Of a DNA stretch of 7,049 nt, positions 1 through 3,354 are shown one piece after another. The stretch comes from an uncultured Oscillibacter sp. GTDB lineage: Bacteria > Bacillota > Clostridia > Oscillospirales > Oscillospiraceae. Numbering within the stretch: the first letter of the stretch is position 1; each line of letters begins with the position of its first letter. A program made the position numbers and the translations under genes. The stretch is taken from contig UQMC01000104.1 of NCBI GenBank assembly GCA_900542115.1, forward strand, positions 1 through 7,049, in the 5' to 3' direction. The notes under the pieces are model-generated. The model worked only from the letters and a program-made list of their open reading frames with translations. It was not told where the DNA came from and did no database searches.

Positions 1-51
1 GCATACGAGATGTAGCCGTGACTGGAGTTCAGACGTGTGCTCTTCCGATCT
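1..51. other. Illumina TruSeq P7 adapter/index (sequencing artefact)
   Basis: This stretch is not genomic. Bases 1-11 (GCATACGAGAT) are the 3' part of the P7 flow-cell primer, 12-17 (GTAGCC) are a six-base index, and 18-51 are the TruSeq read-2 adapter ending in GCTCTTCCGATCT. GTAGCC is the reverse complement of GGCTAC, which I recall as TruSeq LT index 11. The contig should be trimmed here. The adapter happens to stay open in the reading frame of the neighbouring FHA-SEDS gene, so a gene caller would add about 17 false residues to that protein. Confidence 0.98.
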
Positions 52-1046
52 AGCGTGGCGGAGCCGGCAAAAATGTAGCAGAGCTTGGCGAGCTCCGAGG
101 GCTGAAAGGACACTCCTCCCAGCGAGATCCAGTTGGTCGCGCCGAATTTGGCGCGGCCGAGAACCAGTGTGATGCCCAGCAGGCCCACAGCCCCTGCGCC
201 CATAAGCCAGCGGAGCTTTTTCACCCGCTCCAAATTACGCAGCACCAGCCCCAGCGCTAAAAACAGGCACACGCCCAGCAAAATGGCCAGCAGCTGCTTC
301 GGCAGGCTTCCCGGCGCGCTGGAGGCCGTTACAGCCAATGACAACGTGGAGAGATAGAACGCGATGGTCTCCAGCTCAAAGCCCACGCAATGCCCCAGCC
401 GCAGTGCCGCCGCGTAAAGCCACATCACGGCGCACAGCGCCAGAAAGCTCAGCGGCAGAAGCACGGTAGCGTTTTCTTCCGCCGCCAGCGTCACCTGAAC
501 GGCGGTTAATACCTGAAAGACCGTCAGCCACACAAAGGATGGCCAGATAGCGGCGGGCCTCTCTGCCTGCCGCTGCTTTTCCAGCGCCTCCTGCTCCCCT
601 ACCGTCTGCGGCAGGAAGACCAGCGGCACACCGCCGAAGGTGATGGTGTCTCCCAGCTTCACCGGTGCCTTGTCCGTAACAGGCGTGCCGTTTACCGCTG
701 TGCCGCCCTTGGAGCCAAGGTCATACAGCGTCCACGCCCCGTCATCCCCCCGGCACAGAGTTGCGTGCTGCCGGGAGATGCTGGGATAGTTCAGCACCAC
801 ATCCGCCGCACGACTCCGGCCAATGATGTTCTCCCAATGGGTCAGCGGCACGCCGCTGCCGTTCGGCAGGCTCAGCTGCGCCCACACCTCCGGCGTGTGG
901 GGCACTCGCAGCAGAGAGCGGATGGCACGGGCCAAAATCAGGACCGACAATATCGGAAACAGCAGCCGCGCAATAGCCGTATACCAGCCGGTAAACATGG
1001 GATTTGCCGCCAGCCATTGTATTCCGGTGGAAAATAGCTCCTGCAA
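52..1046 (-). CDS. FHA domain-fused SEDS protein (FtsW/RodA/SpoVE family), 3' end missing
   Basis: Partial gene: 331 codons are present and the C-terminal half is lost at the contig end. The predicted protein has an N-terminal hydrophobic anchor (about residues 24-44). A forkhead-associated domain follows (about 55-148), with the phosphothreonine-binding signature GRSRAADVVL (76-85), SISRQH (89-94) and GSKGGTAVNG (111-120). Then come several membrane segments (about 167-188, 194-215, 224-243, 250-270, 281-297) and the SEDS signature NWISLGG...FQPSELAKL (305-322). SEDS proteins polymerise lipid II into glycan strands, usually with a class B PBP; the FHA domain should dock a phosphothreonine partner, presumably a target of a PASTA-type Ser/Thr kinase (inference). 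The catalytic Asp region of SEDS enzymes lies in the missing part. The start is TTG: an in-frame TGA lies two codons upstream and AAAGGAG sits 8 nt before it. The ATG at 1053-1051 is in another frame. FtsW versus RodA cannot be decided from this half. Confidence 0.93.
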
Positions 1047-1054
1047 CCTTCATT

Positions 1055-1061
1055 CTCCTTT
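1055..1061 (-). promoter_or_regulatory. Shine-Dalgarno AAAGGAG deciding a TTG start
   Basis: AAAGGAG ends 8 nt before the TTG at 1046-1044. Because TGA is in frame two codons before that TTG, no earlier start is possible in the FHA-SEDS frame. The ATG inside the spacer (1053-1051) opens a 103-codon frame with no FHA or SEDS motifs and should not be annotated. Confidence 0.8.
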
Positions 1062-1089
1062 CCGATAGGTAAATCGTCTATTTCGAGAT

Positions 1090-1118
1090 ATTATAGCATT
1101 TTCGGTGAAGGCTGTATA
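1090..1118 (-). promoter_or_regulatory. Sigma-A promoter of the FHA-SEDS gene (extended -10)
   Basis: On the minus strand the -35 is TATACA (1118-1113, 4/6 matches to TTGACA). A 17-nt spacer and a perfect TATAAT (1095-1090) follow, preceded by TGC, which makes an extended -10. Transcription would start near 1083, giving a leader of about 36 nt. It lies after the terminator of the upstream gene, so the FHA-SEDS gene begins its own unit. Confidence 0.75.
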
Positions 1119-1155
1119 GTCTGCCTTGAGGTCTGCGGCCCCGGTTTTGAAAAAT

Positions 1156-1175
1156 TCACAGAATGGTCACAGAAT
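1156..1175 (-). repeat. 9-nt tandem direct repeat, 11-bp period, upstream of the FHA-SEDS promoter
   Basis: On the minus strand ATTCTGTGA occurs twice, separated by CC (1175-1167 and 1164-1156), so the period is 11 bp, about one helical turn. Its centre is roughly 83 bp upstream of the predicted transcription start. Exact half-sites one turn apart are typical of sites bound by OmpR/PhoB-type response regulators, and CTGTGA is close to the CTGTCA half-site of the E. coli Pho box. The repeat is visible directly; a binding role is inference. Confidence 0.5.
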
Positions 1176-1207
1176 AAAGGCGGGAGCATCCAGACGCTCC
1201 CGCCTTT
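1176..1207 (-). terminator. Rho-independent terminator, possibly bidirectional
   Basis: A perfect 12-bp stem, AAAGGCGGGAGC with GCTCCCGCCTTT, closes an 8-nt loop. It begins 7 nt after the TAA of the 179-aa membrane-protein gene. On the minus strand the stem ends in TTT then ATTC; on the plus strand it ends in TTTT. The GC-rich core makes it a convincing stop that separates this gene from the FHA-SEDS unit. Confidence 0.85.
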
Positions 1208-1214
1208 TGCTATA

Positions 1215-1754
1215 TTAACCATAGACGGAGTAATATATCTCCTTCCACGTCGGCATTGTAAGTTCAAGATACAATACAATAAAAATGATAATTATACATA
1301 TTATTGGAAGAATTACATTCTGTACGATAGGCCACAGCTTTTGAAGTTTGCTGTCGCTTAACGGGGTGCTGCAAACAATAGCCAGTAGGTTGGCGATTCC
1401 CTGTGCAATCGTGAAAAATCCGAACTCGACCATAGACGCAAATCCCGCCCCCGCCGAAAGGCATCCATATCCTGGAAACAATTTGTTGGTCAGCCGGACA
1501 TCAAAATTCGTTGCGGCGAGGACAAACCAGAAAATCAAAGTAAACGGAATTGAACAGCCCCATTTTTTCAATGCAGTTTTTGTGCTGTCGCTAAATAGGA
1601 CACAAAAGCAAAGTAATGCGCTGACAATAGCCTGAACATATATATTTGCAAATGGACACACCGCTCCCATAAAATCGAACAGAGAAAGAAACGGAACATA
1701 TAATATGGAAAGTTGAACTGCGCTTTTCAGTATAGAAAGTCTGTTTCGGCGCAT
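1215..1754 (-). CDS. Hypothetical multi-pass membrane protein, 179 aa
   Basis: I do not recognise this protein. It has a basic N-terminus (MRRNR) and about five hydrophobic segments (about 9-28, 37-54, 66-82, 97-128 and 142-164). The last holds an unbroken Ile-rich run (PIICIIIIFIVLYLEL, 150-165), and a short tail ends at Gly179. Seven cysteines are present, mostly in or beside membrane segments. No enzyme or transporter motif is apparent. The start is the ATG at 1754: AAAGGAGG lies 5 nt upstream, whereas the in-frame ATG 12 codons earlier lacks such a site. It has its own promoter and a strong terminator, so it is a one-gene unit. It is visibly more AT-rich than its neighbours (for example 1261-1320), sits next to a tRNA gene, and may have been acquired by transfer (inference). 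Confidence 0.75.
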   Translation of the reverse strand: MRRNRLSILKSAVQLSILYVPFLSLFDFMGAVCPFANIYVQAIVSALLCFCVLFSDSTKTALKKWGCSIPFTLIFWFVLAATNFDVRLTNKLFPGYGCLSAGAGFASMVEFGFFTIAQGIANLLAIVCSTPLSDSKLQKLWPIVQNVILPIICIIIIFIVLYLELTMPTWKEIYYSVYG

Positions 1755-1759
1755 ATTTG

Positions 1760-1767
1760 CCTCCTTT
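1760..1767 (-). promoter_or_regulatory. Shine-Dalgarno AAAGGAGG deciding the start of the membrane protein
   Basis: AAAGGAGG is followed by CAAAT and then the ATG at 1754-1752. This supports the 179-aa form over a 191-aa form that would begin at 1790. Confidence 0.8.
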
Positions 1768-1801
1768 GTTACGGAATACATCCTAATCATCTTGTATGGT
1801 A

Positions 1802-1830
1802 AGTATAAACTGCTTTGAATAAAAAGACAA
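1802..1830 (-). promoter_or_regulatory. Sigma-A promoter of the hypothetical membrane-protein gene
   Basis: On the minus strand TTGTCT (1830-1825, 4/6 matches to TTGACA), a 17-nt spacer and TATACT (1807-1802, 5/6) lie about 48 nt before the ATG. The -35 coincides with the T-rich tail of the preceding hairpin, so the end of the tRNA unit and the start of this gene are packed together. Confidence 0.65.
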
Positions 1831-1850
1831 GGGTAGGACTTCTCCTACCC
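1821..1850 (-). terminator. Terminator-like hairpin after the tRNA unit
   Basis: A perfect 8-bp stem, GGGTAGGA with TCCTACCC (minus strand 1850-1843 and 1838-1831), closes the 4-nt loop GAAG. On the minus strand it is followed by TTGTC and then five T. The T-run is offset by five bases, so it is a slightly imperfect intrinsic terminator. It is the second hairpin downstream of tRNA-Pro. Confidence 0.6.
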
Positions 1851-1878
1851 TCGCATTTATAAAACATTTTCAATAGAA

Positions 1879-1931
1879 ATGATAAATCCGAACTACATGA
1901 CCCGCTTGGATCATGTAGTTCGGATTATCAT
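1879..1931 (-). repeat. Long near-perfect inverted repeat directly after tRNA-Pro
   Basis: Arms 1879-1900 and 1911-1931 are reverse complements over 21 bp with one bulged A (within 1884-1886). On minus-strand RNA three more pairs, one of them G-U, close the stem down to a 4-nt AAGC loop. On the plus strand the same extension begins with an A/C mismatch, so the fold is tighter as minus-strand RNA. It starts 4 nt after the tRNA CCA and is followed by TTTATCATTT. It may be a terminator or 3'-end processing signal for the tRNA precursor, or a small mobile palindrome. A stem this long is unusual for a plain terminator. Confidence 0.8.
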
Positions 1932-1935
1932 TACT

Positions 1936-2011
1936 TGGTCCGAGTGGCGGGAGTCGAACCCACGGCCTCATGGACCCGAACCATGCGCGCTACCAACTGC
2001 GCTACACCCGG
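1936..2011 (-). tRNA. tRNA-Pro (anticodon CGG)
   Basis: A full 76-nt cloverleaf folds by eye. The acceptor stem CCGGGTG/CACTCGG has one G-U pair, the D-stem is GCGC/GCGC with the loop AGTTGGTA, and the anticodon stem is CATGG/CCATG. The anticodon loop is TTCGGGT, so the anticodon CGG (1978-1976) reads CCG. The T-stem is GTGGG/CCCGC with the loop TTCGACT. The 3' CCA is encoded. C1:G72, A73 and G37 are the bacterial tRNA-Pro identity features. The gene is transcribed alone from its own promoter. Confidence 0.96.
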
Positions 2012-2022
2012 ATAGCTAATTT

Positions 2023-2051
2023 AGTATAAAGTATCTTTTGCCAAATGTCAA
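2023..2051 (-). promoter_or_regulatory. Promoter of tRNA-Pro
   Basis: On the minus strand a perfect TTGACA (2051-2046), a 17-nt spacer and TATACT (2028-2023, 5/6) end 11 nt before the mature 5' end of the tRNA. This leaves only a few leader bases for RNase P to remove. The near-consensus form suits a strong stable-RNA promoter. Confidence 0.88.
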
Positions 2052-2121
2052 GGTGTGTTTCCATTTAATTTTCATAAAGGCCGCCTGTCCGGTGTCTTGA
2101 GCAATCAGGACTGCAGCCACA

Positions 2122-2164
2122 TAAAAATGCAGCACAACTCCGTAAACGAAAGCTGTGCTGCATT
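2122..2164 (-). terminator. Intrinsic terminator of the rplU-prp-rpmA operon
   Basis: An 11-bp perfect stem, AATGCAGCACA with TGTGCTGCATT, can be extended inward by weaker G-U-containing pairs. On the minus strand it runs straight into a T-tract (five T in all, including the stem end) followed by ATG. It starts 28 nt after the rpmA stop codon and ends the ribosomal-protein operon before the tRNA promoter. Confidence 0.9.
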
Positions 2165-2191
2165 GATGCTTATTCTTTTCAGCCGTTGTGC

Positions 2192-2473
2192 TTACTCGGC
2201 AGCGTAGACGGAAGCCTGCTTCCGATCCTTGCCCAGCCGCTCAAAGCGCAGAGTACCGTCCACCTTGGCAAACAGGGTATCGTCCGTGCCGATGCCCACG
2301 TTGGTGCCGGGATGGATCTTGGTGCCGCGCTGACGGACCAGAATATTGCCGGCCTTGACGAACTGGCCATCTGCACGCTTGGCGCCCAGACGCTTGGAGT
2401 TGGAGTCACGACCGTTCTTGGTGGAGCCGCCGCCCTTCTTATGGGCGAAGAACTGCAAACCGATCATCATCAT
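2192..2473 (-). CDS. rpmA: Large ribosomal subunit protein bL27 (with cleavable N-terminal extension)
   Basis: A 93-residue bL27 of the 50S subunit, whose N-terminus reaches the peptidyl-transferase centre. Family hallmarks are [14 protein letters not shown] (11-24), GAKRADGQ (30-37), [11 protein letters not shown] (42-52) and HPGTNVG (54-60). Before the mature core is the extension [10 protein letters not shown] (1-10). It ends in the LQFFA motif that Prp cleaves in Firmicutes, so the mature protein should start at His11. The first three codons are all ATG; the first gives the usual 10-residue extension, but the Shine-Dalgarno AAAGGA is 12 nt away from it, so the true start is slightly uncertain. 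It is last in the operon, 39 nt after prp, and is followed by a terminator. No obg gene follows, unlike in Bacillus. Confidence 0.97.
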   Translation of the reverse strand: MMMIGLQFFAHKKGGGSTKNGRDSNSKRLGAKRADGQFVKAGNILVRQRGTKIHPGTNVGIGTDDTLFAKVDGTLRFERLGKDRKQASVYAAE

Positions 2474-2476
2474 GAT

Positions 2477-2491
2477 AAAGGACCATCCTTT
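2477..2491 (-). promoter_or_regulatory. Small hairpin covering the rpmA Shine-Dalgarno
   Basis: The rpmA Shine-Dalgarno AAAGGA (2491-2486) can pair perfectly with TCCTTT (2482-2477) across a TGG loop, just before the start region ATGATGATG. The stem of six weak or moderate pairs with a 3-nt loop could lower rpmA initiation or tune it relative to rplU and prp. The complementarity is plain; a regulatory effect is inference. Confidence 0.4.
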
Positions 2492-2512
2492 CTTTAAGAT
2501 TTCCGGGAGGAC

Positions 2513-2845
2513 TTATTCATCCTCCAGAACTTCAATGTTTTCAGGATACTCGTCATGGAGCTGTGCGAAATAAACCATCATTCCCGCCAAAAGCGCCTGA
2601 CAGGTGGACTCCGCCGTTTGACCGAGGCTTCCCGGCAGGCGGAGAGAAATGGCCGCATCGCTTTCCAAAACCTTTATACTTGCCGCCAAACCCAAAACGT
2701 CATTGACTGTGGTCTCCACCAGACGCACCGCGCTGGTAATGGCCGCGCAGACAATGTCCGCTCCGGCATCGGCATAGCCGCTGTGACCCTGGACATCAAA
2801 TCCGATCACCCGGCTGCCCTGACTGCGGAAGGTTACGGTGGTCAT
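2513..2845 (-). CDS. prp: Ribosomal-processing cysteine protease Prp (YsxB family)
   Basis: A 110-residue protein of normal Prp length. Prp removes the N-terminal extension of bL27 in Firmicutes, a step needed for active ribosomes (shown in Staphylococcus aureus). The catalytic dyad is visible as His21 in GHSGYA (20-25) and Cys33 in DIVCAAITS (30-38). Its predicted substrate, an L27 with LQFFA, is encoded directly downstream. The ATG follows the rplU stop codon by only 2 nt and has no good Shine-Dalgarno, so translation is probably coupled to rplU. The C-terminus is acidic (ENIEVLEDE). Confidence 0.95.
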   Translation of the reverse strand: MTTVTFRSQGSRVIGFDVQGHSGYADAGADIVCAAITSAVRLVETTVNDVLGLAASIKVLESDAAISLRLPGSLGQTAESTCQALLAGMMVYFAQLHDEYPENIEVLEDE

Positions 2846-2847
2846 GC

Positions 2848-3159
2848 TCAGACAGAGATCTTGCCGATCTCAACCTTGGTATAAGGCTGACGATGGCCCT
2901 GACGCTTGCGATAACCCTTCTTGGGATTGTACTTGAAGATACGAACCTTCTTGCCCTTGCCGTTCTTCACGATCTTGGCCTCCACGGAAGCGCCCTCCAC
3001 AACGGGGGTGCCGAACGTGGCCTTCTCGCCATCAATGATGGCCAGAACCTGCTCGAACTTCACGGTGTCGCCAGCCTCGTTGTCCAGCTTCTCGATATAG
3101 ATCACATCGCCCTCGGACACCTTGTACTGCTTACCGCCAGTTACGATAATTGCGTTCAT
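2848..3159 (-). CDS. rplU: Large ribosomal subunit protein bL21
   Basis: A 103-residue bL21, the standard length, which binds 23S rRNA in the 50S subunit. It begins MNAIIVTGGKQYKVSEGD, has the usual central beta-barrel region, and ends in the conserved basic tail KKGYRKRQGHRQPYTKVEI, which contains the L21 signature. The start is the ATG at 3159, because AAGGAG lies 9 nt before it. An in-frame ATG six codons earlier overlaps that Shine-Dalgarno and is rejected. It is first in the operon rplU-prp-rpmA, behind a perfect promoter and a structured leader. Confidence 0.98.
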   Translation of the reverse strand: MNAIIVTGGKQYKVSEGDVIYIEKLDNEAGDTVKFEQVLAIIDGEKATFGTPVVEGASVEAKIVKNGKGKKVRIFKYNPKKGYRKRQGHRQPYTKVEIGKISV

Positions 3160-3168
3160 TTGTTTCAA

Positions 3169-3174
3169 CTCCTT
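3169..3174 (-). promoter_or_regulatory. Shine-Dalgarno AAGGAG deciding the rplU start
   Basis: AAGGAG with a 9-nt spacer to the ATG at 3159-3157 favours the 103-aa form. The upstream in-frame ATG (3179-3177) immediately abuts this site and has no Shine-Dalgarno of its own. Confidence 0.8.
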
Positions 3175-3181
3175 CATTTAC

Positions 3182-3225
3182 GGGCTCGCTGTCGGGGGCG
3201 GCGCGCAAAGCGCACTTACAGACCC
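3182..3225 (-). ncRNA. Structured rplU 5' leader (candidate L21 leader)
   Basis: The predicted leader of about 80 nt folds by eye. GGGTCTGT (3225-3218) pairs with ACAG (3192-3189) and GCCC (3185-3182), with a 3-nt bulge (CGA). Nested inside is GTGCGC-TTT-GCGCGC. L21 leaders upstream of rplU are a known Firmicutes RNA family thought to mediate autoregulation. I see a compatible structured element in the right place but cannot confirm a match to the family model. The fold ends before the Shine-Dalgarno. Confidence 0.45.
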
Positions 3226-3243
3226 ATTCAAAGCGGCTTTATT

Positions 3244-3272
3244 ATTATATCGGTGCGGCTTGCTTTTGTCAA
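3244..3272 (-). promoter_or_regulatory. Perfect sigma-A promoter of rplU-prp-rpmA
   Basis: On the minus strand TTGACA (3272-3267), exactly 17 nt, then TATAAT (3249-3244): 12/12 consensus matches with optimal spacing. Transcription should start near 3237, leaving about 78 nt of leader before the rplU ATG. This fits high constitutive expression of ribosomal proteins. Confidence 0.92.
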
Positions 3273-3317
3273 CTGCTTTCTGTGCAAAAATCCGCGTTTT
3301 TTCGCTTATTGCTGAAA

Positions 3318-3348
3318 TAAATGGCGGAGCTGTTCGCTTCGCCATTTA
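3318..3348 (-). terminator. Hairpin terminator after ftsK
   Basis: A 9-bp stem, TAAATGGCG with CGCCATTTA, is followed inward by an A/C mismatch and three more pairs (AGC/GCT) around a 5-nt loop. It begins 6 nt after the ftsK stop codon. The tail on the minus strand is TTTC rather than a clean T-run, so it may be leaky. It separates uppP-ftsK from the rplU promoter. Confidence 0.65.
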
Positions 3349-3354
3349 AATTCC

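Noticed and set aside
742..1053. 103-codon ATG-initiated frame on the minus strand overlapping the FHA-SEDS start
   Set aside because: It is out of frame with the clear FHA domain and shows no motif; its ATG merely lies in the spacer between the Shine-Dalgarno and the true TTG start.
1879..2011. Attachment site or integrated element at tRNA-Pro
   Set aside because: No integrase is present, and I saw no repeat of the tRNA 3' end elsewhere in the window. The 21-bp hairpin arms are inverted, not direct, so they do not resemble attL/attR.
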